Below are positions 13,118 through 26,000 of a DNA stretch of 64,000 bases, piece by piece. A program made the position numbers and the translations under genes. The notes below the pieces were generated by a model. The model did no database searches and was not told where the DNA came from. It saw only the letters and a program-made list of their open reading frames with translations. The DNA comes from Sipunculus nudus (lineage: Eukaryota > Annelida > Sipuncula > Golfingiida > Sipunculidae), in the NCBI GenBank assembly GCA_026874595.1, contig CM049312.1:50965429-51029428 (forward strand), given 5' to 3'. How positions within the stretch are numbered: the first letter of the stretch is position 1; every line of letters starts with the position of its first letter.

Positions 13118-14038
13118 AAGGAGTTTGTATGCTGGAGATCCAACTCAGTGAAGTCATGCCAGCACTCGCGTGTAAGCCAAGCGCTAGTTGCAGTTAAGAC
13201 GTGATAAACCCAATTATGCTATTGTGCACCTATTTTTTTTCCAGCAGTGTCGGGCACAGCTGTGTCACAGCCTTTGATAGAGCACACTGTCAGATCTTAC
13301 TGATGCTTGTCAGTCTGTTAGTGATATATCCAGTAACGGAGTGGTTAATCACAGGAATAACATTGACTACAATTATGAATGTGCAGATTATAAGGTTTGA
13401 ATTGAAGTGCTAGTCTGTATATATGAGTAAGTGAAGTAGATATATGATACTTTTATGTAGACTGGCTGGTGTTGTCACTCTTGACACAAGCTTTCGGGGG
13501 TGCAGCCCCCTTCTTCAGGTGTAAATGAAGCCTGGTAGTAGTTTCCTGGTGGGTGTTACTGAAGTCTCTATTATCAATATTTGCCATGATAACTGACAGA
13601 CTACTTCCAAATATAAACCTTATTTTCCTTGAATATTGTTGAAGAGATGTAATAATGCATTATGTGAATCATTATTGTGAAGCTATGGGCCTGAGGCCTA
13701 TATTTTCTGAATAAAACTCATTCATTCATTCATTCATTCATTCATTCATCCATTCATTGAATAGATGTCAGTGCAGCTCAATGAAGCAAGGTATCTGATA
13801 GCTTAGCCACCAGAGTCTTGCCGGTAGGAAGATGCATCAACTTACATGCGGTCAGTTTGATAAGGTAGGCTTCAGACATAGATGCCTGAGTCTTGATATA
13901 TATGGACCCCTATATATATAAATGATTGGGTAATTTTTGGGTGGAGAAAATCTGACTTATAAGTAAGTAAATACACTGTTTCTCTCAAAGATTCAAGGTA
14001 ACTTGTCTTTCTGTTACACGTGTAGATTTTACTTGCAG
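13118..14038 (+). other. Remainder of intron c
   Basis: Mostly unassigned. A G5/C5 hairpin lies at 13496-13510 inside a retroelement-like phrase, and an ATTC microsatellite at 13719-13758. It ends in 'tgtagattttacttgcag', the acceptor of exon d. Confidence 0.55.
13719..13758. repeat. (ATTC)n microsatellite
   Basis: About nine consecutive 'cattcatt' tetranucleotide repeats with one interruption near 13750. Confidence 0.95.
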
Positions 14039-14158
14039 CCTTCTGACCAGGCGGAGACAGTACGGTGAAGTTGCCAACCTACTTGAAGGAGTGATCAATG
14101 TATTAGATCATTTCCAGCGCTACATGGGTATACCTCAAATCAGGCAACTGTCGGACAG
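14039..14158 (+). CDS. VPS53: VPS53 exon d
   Basis: Its first base completes the Asp codon begun in exon c. It then gives [39 protein letters not shown] and two bases of Arg. '[12 protein letters not shown]' and '[11 protein letters not shown]' are near-invariant in animal Vps53. The donor is 'gtaaga' at 14159, phase 2. The end of the exon has one extra, diverged copy immediately downstream in the intron. Confidence 0.97.
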
Positions 14159-14245
14159 GTAAGAGTTCCAATGCTACGTGGGTATGCTTCAAATCAGGCA
14201 GCTGTCAGACAGGTAAACAATTCCTGCTTTACATGGAACTAGTGA
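14104..14245 (+). repeat. 55-bp duplication of the exon d end and donor, about 2.4 copies
   Basis: The exon end (from about 14113 to 14158) plus donor is repeated once at about 14168-14219. The copy has 'gctacgtgggtatgcttcaa' and 'atcaggcagctgtcagacag' followed by 'gtaaac'. The two donor GTs are at 14159 and 14214, exactly 55 bp apart. A partial third unit ('ttcctgctttacatgg') follows. The copy differs from the exon at several sites, so it is not an assembly echo. It looks like an early stage of the process that built the larger arrays in neighbouring introns. Confidence 0.92.
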
Positions 14246-15130
14246 GGACAGAATTGTAGTAACAGATGTCTCCTAACTCACTCATCTGTAACTTTATAAA
14301 ACTGGGCAACACTTGCTCTAAAGCTGCTTTTTTTCTCAAAAGCTGACACAACTTCTAAATTTTATATATGCCTGCCCACAATACAGTGTGCCAGGTTGTA
14401 TGGGAATTTTAGAGTGTCCACTTTCATTCATTTAAATCCAGTAACGTGATGACCATAAGATCACCCATTCCTCCTCAAGTATGCCATTATTTTGACTGAA
14501 AATCCCTGATTTGATTGTACCATTCAGATTATCCAATTAAAATGTCCATTTTGAATTTGAAGATCCACAATGTATCCAAGTGAGCTCCGCTTCCAGATAT
14601 TGAGTTCCATAATGATTAACTTAAATAAATTGTAACTACACTGGACTCACACAGGAGGAGACTGACACTAAAGGTGAAGTCCTCATGACAAACAGAAATA
14701 GACCAGCAGCATTAAACTAACAATAAAGCTACCCGAAGCAGAACTGGCTTTAACAGAAATGATGACCTGACAGTAATAGCTTAGATATTTTAATAAACAG
14801 CTTAAAGCTGTGGGGAAGTGGTTTTATTTAGACTGAGCAGAACAAACAGTACTCTCTAGAATGATTTGTTTTCTCACACTGCTGCCTGCAAGTAAAAAAT
14901 TCAGAAACATATTGATGTGGGTATAAATATCAAATGTATATGTACCAGGATGTGAACAAGAACCTTCACAGCCACATTATTTCAATTAAGCTTAAAACTT
15001 CAGCTCAGTTTGTACATGTTACAGTCTTCCAGAATATAAGAATACACAAAATATTTAAACAGAATTCATACCATATCTCTTCACATTACTTGATATTTCT
15101 GAAACGAACCAAAAGCACATCAAAGGACAA
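14246..15130 (+). other. Body of intron d
   Basis: Unique AT-rich intron with no gene, RNA or repeat recognised. Confidence 0.5.
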
Positions 15131-15280
15131 TATTGATTGCAAATTGAAATGACATATGTATGTAACAGAATTGATTACAGATCGAAATGACATATGTATG
15201 TAACAGTATTGATTAAGAATTGAAATGACATATGTATGTAACAATATTGATTACAAATTGAAATGACATGTATGTTGCAG
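15131..15280 (+). repeat. 38-bp tandem repeat ending at the acceptor of exon e, 4 copies
   Basis: Units start at 15131, 15169, 15207 and 15245 and read approximately 'tattgattacaaattgaaat' then 'gacatatgtatgtaacag'. The last copy is 36 bp and ends in 'tgttgcag', the functional acceptor. Copies 1 and 2 end in 'aacag' and copy 3 in 'aacaa'. The start of each unit weakly resembles the start of exon e ('ggtgaatcagatcaag'), so the unit may have been acceptor plus exon start. Confidence 0.85.
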
Positions 15281-15359
15281 GGTGAATCAGATCAAGGCCA
15301 CTCTGGCTCAGCAGATTGTGGCAGACTTTGAAGAGGCATTCCAGGGCCCCACAGCAAAG
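15281..15359 (+). CDS. VPS53: VPS53 exon e
   Basis: Completes Arg with exon d, then encodes VNQIKATLAQQIVADFEEAF and QGPTAK. 'QQI.ADFEEAF' is a conserved Vps53 segment. The sequence after it is the variable linker found at this place in the family. The donor is 'gtattt' at 15360 (weak), phase 0. No donor duplication is present. Confidence 0.95.
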
Positions 15360-16300
15360 GTATTTTGCTCAAGAACTGTGGACATTAGAAACTAAAACTC
15401 ACCAAAACATCAGATATTATAACAAAATCATGTGGTTCTGTCTCAGGAAACTTAAGATAACATTCATGTCTAACTACAACCCAAAAATTTATATGGTATC
15501 AGATTACTATATAAAGAAACCTTAATATTCATGTTTTTTTGCGCATGTTTGTTTTCACCCAGTTACCAACAGATTCCAGGTCTGGTTTTCCAGGGTTCAT
15601 ACTGGACTTTTTAACCATGAAAGTTCAAGTTTCAACACTGAAGAATTCAATACTGCAGAACTGAAGTACATAAATATCAAGAAATTTCCAGAAGTAAAAA
15701 TAGTCCTAAAATTTGTACATTTTTGCATTTCTGTCTTTCCAATGCATTGCTTGTGAATGCTGAATGAAGTTATTTGATCCTTAATGGTTTTGCTCATATT
15801 ATCTGATCCCTAAAGTCTTGTCATGTGACTGCTTGAGTGATCTTTGTTTACTTTGTGAATTGGCTTGCAATGGATGGAGTGTCTGTGGTCTGCATGAACA
15901 TGTTATATTGGTAATCATCACCAGTCTTATGGCTAGTGCAGAGGTTTATGGAATCTGATGGATATGGCTGTAAAAGTTCCTTAAATTTGTATTAAGATTT
16001 TGATTGGGAACCTTGTTTTTCATAGCTTTCAGTAAATCAGAGTACCTACATACTTAATTAAATCTTTTCTTTGCATTAATTGCATTAATATGGGCAATAT
16101 CTGTGAGGAAGGTTAACTATAATCACAGTTAAAATGACAACCACACAAATGGTTTAAGGGTAAACATTTCATTTATCACTTGAGGGAGAAACATTGTACA
16201 ATTGCAACACCTCTATTAATCAGAATTTTACTATAGCAATTTTTATTTTCATTTTATTTTTTAAGTATTCACCTGAATGTCTTGACTTTCTCTCTTTCAG
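15360..16300 (+). other. Intron e
   Basis: 941 bp of unique AT-rich intron ending in a strong acceptor, 'gactttctctctttcag'. Nothing else is recognised. Confidence 0.6.
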
Positions 16301-16444
16301 TACGGCCCTACCAATCAGTCTCAGCTGGCAGAGGCGTGCTTTGTGGTAAATGTCCTTGACCCCAAGGTCAAGAGGGACCTGTTGTCATGGTTTGTGAAGT
16401 TACAGCTGCAGGAGTATGTGGAGTTATTTGGTGAAAACCAGGAT
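16301..16444 (+). CDS. VPS53: VPS53 exon f
   Basis: Phase 0 at both ends, 48 codons. It encodes YGPTNQSQLAEACFVVNVLD, PKVKRDLLSWFVKLQLQEYV and ELFGENQD. The tail 'EY..LF.ENQD' joined to '[15 protein letters not shown]' of exon g is a hallmark of Vps53, which confirms that the two exons flank the 34-kb satellite. The donor 'gtgagt' begins at 16445 and is also the start of the first satellite unit. Confidence 0.96.
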
Positions 16445-19400
16445 GTGAGTGTCTAAACTGAGAAGGCCAGAGTAGGAGGGTTAATCAGTCACTCCCATGA
16501 TGTGAGTGTCTAAACTGAGAAGGCAAGAGTAGGAGGGTTAACCAGTCCCTCCCATGATGTGAGTGTCTTAACTGAGAAGGCAAGAGTAGGAGGGTTAATC
16601 AGTCCCTCCCATGATGTGTCTTAACTGAGAAGGCAAGAGTAGGAGGGTTAATCAGTCACTCCCAGGATGTGAGTGTCTAAACTGAGAAGGCAAGAGTAGG
16701 AGGGTTAATCAGTCCCTCCCATGATGTGAGTGTCTAAACTGAGAAGGCAAGAGTAGGAGGGTTAATCAGTCCCTCCCATGATGTGAGTGTCTAAACTGAG
16801 AAGGCAAGAGTAGGAGGGTTAATCAGTCCCTCCCATGATGTGAGTGTCTTAACTGAGAAGGCAAGAGTAGGAGGGTTAACCAGTCCCTCCCATGATGTGA
16901 GTGTCTAAACTGAGAAGGCAAGAGTAGGAGGGTTAACCAGTCACTCCCATGATGTGAGTGTCTCAAGTGAGTAGGCAAGAGTAGGAGGGTTAATCAGTCA
17001 CTCCCATAATGTGAGTGTTTAAAATGAGAAGGCAAGAGTAGGAGGGTTAATCAGTCACTCCCGTGATGTGAGTGTCTTAACTGAGAAGGCAAGAGTAGGA
17101 GGGTTAATCAGTCACTCCCATGATGTGAGTCTCTTAACTGAGAAGGCAAGAGTAGGAGGATTAATCAGTAACTCCCATGATGTGAGTGTCTAAACTGAGA
17201 AGGCAAGAGTAGGAGGGTTAATCAGTCCCTCCCATGATGTGTGTCTTAACCGAGAAGGCAAGAGTAGGAGGGTTAATCAGTCACTCCCGTGATGTGAGTG
17301 TCTAAACTGAGAAGGCAAGAGTAGGAGGGTTAACCAGTCACTCCCATGATGTGAGTGTCTCAAGTGAGTAGGCAAGAGTAGGAGGGTTAATCAGTCACTC
17401 CCATAATGTGAGTGTTTAAAATGAGAAGGCAAGAGTAGGAGGGTTAATCAGTCACTCCCGTGATGTGAGTGTCTTAACTGAGAAGGCAAGAGTAGGAGGG
17501 TTAATCAGTCACTCCCATGATGTGAGTCTCTTAACTGAGAAGGCAAGAGTAGGAGGATTAATCAGTCACTCCCATGATGTGAGTGTCTAAACTGAGAAGG
17601 CAAGAGTAGGAGGGTTAATCAGTCCCTCCCATGATGTGTGTCTTAACTGAGAAGGCAAGAGTAGGAGGGTTAATCAGTCACTCCCGTGATGTGAGTGTCT
17701 AAACTGAGAAGGCAAGAGTAGGAGGGTTAATCAGTCCCTCCCATGATGTGAGTGTCTAAACTGAGAAGGCAAGAGTAGGAGGGTTAATCAGTCACTCCCA
17801 TGATGCAAGTGTCTAAACTGAGAAGGCAAGAGTAGGAGGGTTAATCAGTCACTCCCATGATGTGAGTGTCTTAACTGAGAAGGCAAGAGTAGGAGGGTTA
17901 ATCAGTCACTCCCATGATGTGAGTGTCTCAACTGAGTAGGCAAGAGTAGGAGGATTAATCAGTCACTCCCGTGATGTGAGTGTCTTAACTGAGAAGGCAA
18001 GAGTAGGAGGATTAATCAGTCACTCCCATGATGTGAGTGTCTTAACTGAGAAGGCAAGAGTAGGAGGGTTTATCAGTCACTCCCATGATGTGAGTGTCTA
18101 AACTGAGAAGGCAAGAGTAGGAGGGTTAATCAGTCACTCCCATGATGTGAGTGTCTTAACTGAGTAGGCAGGAGTAGGAGGGTTAATCAGTCACTCCCAT
18201 GATGTGAGTGTCTAAACTGAGAAGGCAAGAGTAGGAGGATTAATCAGTCACTCCCATGATGTGAGTGTCTAAACTGAGAAGGCAAGAGTAGGAGGGTTAA
18301 TCAGTCACTCCCATGATGTGAGTGTCTAAACTGAGAAGGCAAGAGTAGGAGGGTTAATCAGTCACTCCCATGATGTGAGTGTCTTAACTGAGAAGGCAAG
18401 AGTAGGAGGATTAATCAGTCACTCCCATGATGTGAGTGTCTAAACTGAGAAGGCAAGAGTAGGAGGATTAATCAGTCACTCCCATGATGTGAGTGTCTAA
18501 ACTGAGAAGGCAAGAGTAGGAGGGTTAATCAGTCACTCCCATGATGTGAGTGTCTAAACTGAGAAGGCAAGAGTAGGAGGGTTAATCAGTCACTCCCGTG
18601 ATGTGAGTGTCTTAACTGAGAAGGCAAGAGTAGGAGGATTAATCAGTCACTCCCATGATGTGAGTGTCTAAACTGAGAAGGCAAGAGTAGGAGGGTTAAT
18701 CAGTCACTCCCATGATGTGAGTGTCTAAACTGAGAAGACAAGAGTAGGAGGATTAATCAGTCACTCCCGTGATGTGAGTGTCTTAACTGAGAAGGCAAGA
18801 GTAGGAGGATTAATCAGTCACTCCCGTGATGTGAGTGTCTTAACTGAGAAGGCAAGAGTAGGAGGATTAATCAGTCACTCCCGTGATGTGAGTGTCTTAA
18901 CTGAGAAGGCAAGAGTAGGAGGATTAATCAGTCACTCCCATGATGTGAGTGTCTTAACTGAGAAGGCAAGAGTAGGAGGATTAATCAGTCACTCCCATGA
19001 TGTGAGTGTCTAAACTGAGAAGGCAAGAGTAGGAGGGTTAATCAGTCAATCCCATGATGTGAGTGTCTCAACTGAGAAGGCAAGAGTGGGAGGGTTAAGC
19101 AGTCACTCCCATGATGTGAGTGTCTTAACTGAGAAGGCAAGAGTAGGAGGGTTAATCAGTCACTCCCATGATGTGAGTGTCTCAACTGAGAAGGCAAGAG
19201 TGGGAGGGTTAAGCAGTCACTCCCATGATGTGAGTGTCTTAACTGAGAAGGCAAGAGTAGGAGGGTTAATCAGTCCCTCCCATGATGTGAGTGTCTTAAC
19301 TGAGAAGGCAAGAGTGGAAGGGTTAAGCAGTCACTCCCATGATGTGAGTGTCTTAACTGAGAAGGCAAGAGTAGGAGGGTTAATCAGTCCCTCCCATGAT

Positions 19401-19683
19401 GTGAGTGTCTTAACTTAGAAGGCAAGAGTAGAAGGGTTAACCAGTCTCTCCCATGATGTGAGTGTCTAAACTTAGAAGGCAAGAGTAGGAGGGTTAATCA
19501 GTCACTCCAAGGATGTATGTCTTAACTGAGAAGGCAAGAGTAGGAGGGTTAACCAGTCACTCCCGTGATGTGAGTGTCTTAACTGAGAAGGCAAGAGTAG
19601 GAGGGTTAATCAGTCACTCCCATGATGTGAGTGTCTTAACTGAGAAGGCAAGAGTAGGAGGGTTAATCAGTCACTCCCGTGAT
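16445..19683 (+). repeat. Satellite left segment: older, heterogeneous units
   Basis: Exon-proximal third of the left half. Units mix 'gtctaa', 'gtctta' and 'gtctca' with 'aatcagtccctccc' variants and scattered oddities such as 'caagtgagtagg' and 'gtttaaaatgag'. A short internal duplication is visible: the run near 16960-17160 recurs near 17350-17550. Long identical blocks are otherwise fewer here. Confidence 0.75.
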
Positions 19684-22600
19684 GTGAGTGTCTTAACTGA
19701 GAAGGCAAGAGTAGGAGGGTTAACCAGTCACTCCCGTGATGTGAGTGTCTTAACTGAGAAGGCAAGAGTAGGAGGGTTAATCAGTCACTCCCATGATGTG
19801 AGTGTCTTAACTGAGAAGGCAAGAGTAGGAGGGTTAATCAGTCACTCCCATGATGTGAATGTCTCAACTGAGAAGGCAAGAGTGGGAGGGTTAAGCAGTC
19901 ACTCCCATGATGTGAGTGTCTTAACTGATAAGGCAAGAGTAGGAGGGTTAATCAGTCACTCCCATGATGTGAGTGTCTTAACTTAGAAGGCAAGAGTAGG
20001 AGGGTTAATCAGTCCCTCCCATGATGTGAGTGTCTAAACTTAGAAGGCAAGAGTAGGAGGGTTAATCAGTCCCTCCCATAATGTGAGTGTCTTAACTGAG
20101 AAGGCAAGAGTAGGAGGGTTAACCAGTCTCTCCCGTGATGTGAATATCTAAACTGAGAAGGCAAGAGTAGGAGGGTTAATCAGTCACTCCAAGGATGTAT
20201 GTCTTAACTGAGAAGGCAAGAGTAGGAGGGTTAATCAGTCACTCCCGTGATGTGAGTGTCTTAACTGAGAAGGCAAGAGTAGGAGGGTTAATCAGTCACT
20301 CCCATGATGTGAGTGTCTTAACTGAGAAGGCAAGAGTAGGAGGGTTAACCAGTCACTCCCGTGATGTGAATGTCTTAACTGAGAAGGCAAGAGTAGGAGG
20401 GTTAATCAGTCACTTCCATGATGTGAGTGTCTCAACTGAGAAAGCAAGAGTAGGAGGGTAATCAGTCACTCCAAGGATGTATGTCTTAACTGATAAGGCA
20501 AGAGTAGGAGGGTTAACCAGTCACTCCCATGATGTGAGTGTCTTAACTGAGAAGGCAAGAGTAGGAGGGTTAACCAGTCACTCCAAGGATGTGAGTGTCT
20601 CAACTGATAAGGCAAGAGTAGGAGGATTAATCAGTCACTCCCATGATGTGAGTGTCTTAACTGAGAAGGCAAGAGTAGGAGGATTAATCAGTCACTCCCA
20701 TGATGTAAGTGTCTAAACTGAGAAGGCAAGAGTAGGAGGGTTAATCAGTCACTCCCATGATGTGAGTGTCTTAACTGAGAAGGCAAGAGTAGGAGGATTA
20801 ATCAGTCACTCCCATGATGTAAGTGTCTTAACTGAGAAGGCAAGAGTAGGAGGGTTAATCAGTCACTCCCATGATGTGAGTGTCTTAACTGAGAAGGCAA
20901 GAGTAGGAGGATTAATCAGTCACTCCCATGATGTAAGTGTCTAAACTGAGAAGGCAAGAGTAGGAGGGTTAATCAGTCACTCCCATGATGTGAGTGTCTT
21001 AACTGAGAAGACAAGAGTAGGAGGGTTAATCAGTCACTCCCATGATGTGAGTGTCTTAACTGAGTAGGCAGGAGTAGGAGGGTTAATCAGTCACTCCCAT
21101 GATGTGAGTGTCTTAACTGAGAAGACAAGAGTAGGAGGGTTAATCAGTCACTCCCATGATGTGAGTGTCTTAACTGAGAAGGCAAGAGTAGGAGGATTAA
21201 TCAGTCACTCCCGTGATGTGAGTGTCTTAACTGAGAAGGCAAGAGTAGGAGGGTTAATCAGTCACTCCCATGATGTGAGTGTCTTAACTGAGTAGGCAGG
21301 AGTAGGAGGGTTAATCAGTCACTCCCATGATGTGAGTGTCTAAACTGAGAAGGCAAGAGTAGGAGGGTTAATCAGTCACTCCCGTGATGTGAGTGTCTTA
21401 ACTGAGAAGGCAAGAGTAGGAGGGTTAACCAGTCACTCCCGTGATGTGAGTGTCTTAACTGAGAAGGCAAGAGTAGGAGGGTTAATCAGTCACTCCCATG
21501 ATGTGAGTGTCTTAACTGAGAAGGCAAGAGTAGGAGGGTTAATCAGTCACTCCCATGATGTGAATGTCTCAACTGAGAAGGCAAGAGTGGGAGGGTTAAG
21601 CAGTCACTCCCATGATGTGAGTGTCTTAACTGATAAGGCAAGAGTAGGAGGGTTAATCAGTCACTCCCATGATGTGAGTGTCTTAACTTAGAAGGCAAGA
21701 GTAGGAGGGTTAATCAGTCACTCCCATGATGTGAGTGTCTAAACTTAGAAGGCAAGAGTAGGAGCGTTAATCAGTCACTCCCATAATGTGAGTGTCTTAA
21801 CTGAGAAGGCAAGAGTAGGAGGGTTAACCAGTCTCTCCCGTGATGTGAATATCTAAACTGAGAAGGCAAGAGTGGGAGGGTTAATCAGTCACTCCAAGGA
21901 TGTATGTCTTAACTGAGAAGGCAAGAGTAGGAGGGTTAATCAGTCACTCCCGTGATGTGAGTGTCTTAACTGAGAAGGCAAGAGTAGGAGGGTTAATCAG
22001 TCACTCCCATGATGTGAGTGTCTTAACTGAGAAGGCAAGAGTAGGAGGGTTAACCAGTCACTCCCGTGATGTGAATGTCTTAACTGAGAAGGCAAGAGTA
22101 GGAGGGTTAATCAGTCACTTCCATGATGTGAGTGTCTCAACTGAGAAAGCAAGAGTAGGAGGGTAATCAGTCACTCCAAGGATGTATGTCTTAACTGATA
22201 AGGCAAGAGTAGGAGGGTTAACCAGTCACTCCCATGATGTGAGTGTCTTAACTGAGAAGGCAAGAGTAGGAGGGTTAACCAGTCACTCCAAGGATGTGAG
22301 TGTCTCAACTGATAAGGCAAGAGTAGGAGGATTAATCAGTCACTCCCATGATGTGAGTGTCTTAACTGAGAAGGCAAGAGTAGGAGGATTAATCAGTCAC
22401 TCCCATGATGTAAGTGTCTAAACTGAGAAGGCAAGAGTAGGAGGGTTAATCAGTCACTCCCATGATGTGAGTGTCTTAACTGAGAAGGCAAGAGTAGGAG
22501 GATTAATCAGTCACTCCCATGATGTAAGTGTCTTAACTGAGAAGGCAAGAGTAGGAGGGTTAATCAGTCACTCCCATGATGTGAGTGTCTTAACTGAGAA

Positions 22601-23000
22601 GGCAAGAGTAGGAGGATTAATCAGTCACTCCCATGATGTAAGTGTCTAAACTGAGAAGGCAAGAGTAGGAGGGTTAATCAGTCACTCCCATGATGTGAGT
22701 GTCTTAACTGAGAAGACAAGAGTAGGAGGGTTAATCAGTCACTCCCATGATGTGAGTGTCTTAACTGAGTAGGCAGGAGTAGGAGGGTTAATCAGTCACT
22801 CCCATGATGTGAGTGTCTTAACTGAGAAGACAAGAGTAGGAGGGTTAATCAGTCACTCCCATGATGTGAGTGTCTTAACTGAGAAGGCAAGAGTAGGAGG
22901 ATTAATCAGTCACTCCCGTGATGTGAGTGTCTTAACTGAGAAGGCAAGAGTAGGAGGGTTAATCAGTCACTCCCATGATGTGAGTGTCTTAACTGAGTAG
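19684..23000 (+). repeat. Tandem 1,705-bp higher-order blocks
   Basis: The succession of variant units from 19684 recurs from 21389 with a constant offset of 1,705 bp. Landmark variants at 20195, 20477, 20762 and 21104 reappear at 21900, 22182, 22467 and 22809. 1,705 is five bases short of 30 units because of the shorter variant units. Confidence 0.85.
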
Positions 23001-26000
23001 GCAGGAGTAGGAGGGTTAATCAGTCACTCCCATGATGTGAGTGTCTAAACTGAGAAGGCAAGAGTAGGAGGGTTAATCAGTCACTCCCATGATGTGAGTG
23101 TCTTAACTGAGAAGGCAAGAGTAGGAGGGTTAATCAGTCACTCCCATGATGTGAGTGTCTTAACTGAGTAGGCAAGAGTAGGAGGGTTAATCAGTCACTC
23201 CCATGATGTGAGTGTCTTAACTGAGTAGGCAAGAGTAGGAGGGTTAATCAGTCACTCCCATGATGTGAGTGTCTTAACTGAGTAGGCAAGAGTAGGAGGA
23301 TTAATCAGTCACTCCCATGATGTGAGTGTCTAAACTGAGAAGGCAAGAGTAGGAGGATTAATCAGTCACTCCCATGATGGGAGTGTCTAAACTGAGAAGG
23401 CAAGAGTAGGAGGGTTAATCAGTCACTCCCATGATGTGTGTCTAAACTGAGAAGGCAAGAGTAGGAGCGTTAATCAGTCACTCCCATGATGTGAGTGTCT
23501 AAACTGAGAAGGCAAGAGTAGGAGGGTTAATCAGTCACTCCCATGATGTAAGTGTCTTAACTGAGAAGGCAAGAGTAGGAGGATTAATCAGTCACTCCCA
23601 TGATGTCAGTGTCTTAACTGAGAAGGCAAGAGTAGGAGGGTTAATCAGTCACTCCCATGATGTGAGTGTCTTAACTGAGAAGACAAGAGTAGGAGGGTTA
23701 ATCAGTCACTCCCATGATGTGAGTGTCTAAACTGAGAAGGCAAGAGTAGGATGGTTAATCAGTCACTCCCATGATGTGAGTGTCTTAACTGAGAAGGCAA
23801 GAGTAGGAGGATTAATCAGTCACTCCCATGATGTAAGTGTCTAAACTGAGAAGGCAAGAGTAGGAGGGTTAATCAGTCACTCCCATGATGTGAGTGTCTA
23901 AACTGAGAAGGCAAGAGTAGGAGGATTAACCAGTCACTCCCATGATGTGAGTGTCTAAACTGAGAAGGCAAGAGTAGGAGGGTTAACCAGTCACTCCCAT
24001 GATGTGAGTGTCTAAACTGAGAAGGCAAGAGTAGGAGGATTAACCAGTCACTCCCATGATGTGAGTGTCTAAACTGAGAAGGCAAGAGTAGGAGGGTTAA
24101 TCAGTCACTCCCATGATGTGAGTGTCTAAACTGAGAAGGCAAGAGTAGGAGGGTTAATCAGTCACTCCCATGATGTGAGTGTCTTAACTGAGAAGACAAG
24201 AGTAGGAGGGTTAATCAGTCACTCCCATGATGTGAGTGTCTCAACTGAGAAGGCAAGAGTGGGAGGGTTAAGCAGTCACTCCCATGATGTGAGTGTCTTA
24301 ACTGATAAGGCAAGAGTAGGAGGGTTAATCAGTCACTCCCATGATGTGAGTGTCTTAACTTAGAAGGCAAGAGTAGGAGGGTTAATCAGTCCCTCCCATG
24401 ATGTGAGTGTCTAAACTTAGAAGGCAAGAGTAGGAGGGTTAATCAGTCCCTCCCATAATGTGAGTGTCTTAACTGAGAAGGCAAGAGTAGGAGGGTTAAC
24501 CAGTCTCTCCCGTGATGTGAATATCTAAACTGAGAAGGCAAGAGTAGGAGGGTTAATCAGTCACTCCAAGGATGTATGTCTTAACTGAGAAGGCAAGAGT
24601 AGGAGGGTTAATCAGTCACTTCCATGATGTGAGTGTCTCAACTGAGAAAGCAAGAGTAGGAGGGTAATCAGTCACTCCAAGGATGTATGTCTTAACTGAT
24701 AAGGCAAGAGTAGGAGGGTTAACCAGTCACTCCCATGATGTGAGTGTCTTAACTGAGAAGGCAAGAGTAGGAGGGTTAACCAGTCACTCCAAGGATGTGA
24801 GTGTCTCAACTGATAAGGCAAGAGTAGGAGGATTAATCAGTCACTCCCATGATGTGAGTGTCTTAACTGAGAAGGCAAGAGTAGGAGGATTAATCAGTCA
24901 CTCCCATGATGTAAGTGTCTAAACTGAGAAGGCAAGAGTAGGAGGGTTAATCAGTCACTCCCATGATGTGAGTGTCTTAACTGAGAAGGCAAGAGTAGGA
25001 GGATTAATCAGTCACTCCCATGATGTAAGTGTCTTAACTGAGAAGGCAAGAGTAGGAGGGTTAATCAGTCACTCCCATGATGTGAGTGTCTTAACTGAGA
25101 AGGCAAGAGTAGGAGGATTAATCAGTCACTCCCATGATGTAAGTGTCTAAACTGAGAAGGCAAGAGTAGGAGGGTTAATCAGTCACTCCCATGATGTGAG
25201 TGTCTTAACTGAGAAGACAAGAGTAGGAGGGTTAATCAGTCACTCCCATGATGTGAGTGTCTTAACTGAGTAGGCAGGAGTAGGAGGGTTAATCAGTCAC
25301 TCCCATGATGTGAGTGTCTTAACTGAGAAGACAAGAGTAGGAGGGTTAATCAGTCACTCCCATGATGTGAGTGTCTTAACTGAGAAGGCAAGAGTAGGAG
25401 GATTAATCAGTCACTCCCGTGATGTGAGTGTCTTAACTGAGAAGGCAAGAGTAGGAGGGTTAATCAGTCACTCCCATGATGTGAGTGTCTTAACTGAGTA
25501 GGCAGGAGTAGGAGGGTTAATCAGTCACTCCCATGATGTGAGTGTCTAAACTGAGAAGGCAAGAGTAGGAGGGTTAATCAGTCACTCCCATGATGTGAGT
25601 GTCTTAACTGAGAAGGCAAGAGTAGGAGGGTTAATCAGTCACTCCCATGATGTGAGTGTCTTAACTGAGTAGGCAAGAGTAGGAGGGTTAATCAGTCACT
25701 CCCATGATGTGAGTGTCTTAACTGAGTAGGCAAGAGTAGGAGGGTTAATCAGTCACTCCCATGATGTGAGTGTCTTAACTGAGTAGGCAAGAGTAGGAGG
25801 ATTAATCAGTCACTCCCATGATGTGAGTGTCTAAACTGAGAAGGCAAGAGTAGGAGGATTAATCAGTCACTCCCATGATGGGAGTGTCTAAACTGAGAAG
25901 GCAAGAGTAGGAGGGTTAATCAGTCACTCCCATGATGTGTGTCTAAACTGAGAAGGCAAGAGTAGGAGCGTTAATCAGTCACTCCCATGATGTGAGTGTC

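Noticed and set aside
13487-13520. Hammerhead-ribozyme-like core on the - strand (CTGAAGA, G5/C5 stem, GAAA)
   Set aside because: An extra base lies before the stem and I could not form stem III or place a cleavage triplet. It more likely comes from an old retroelement fragment.
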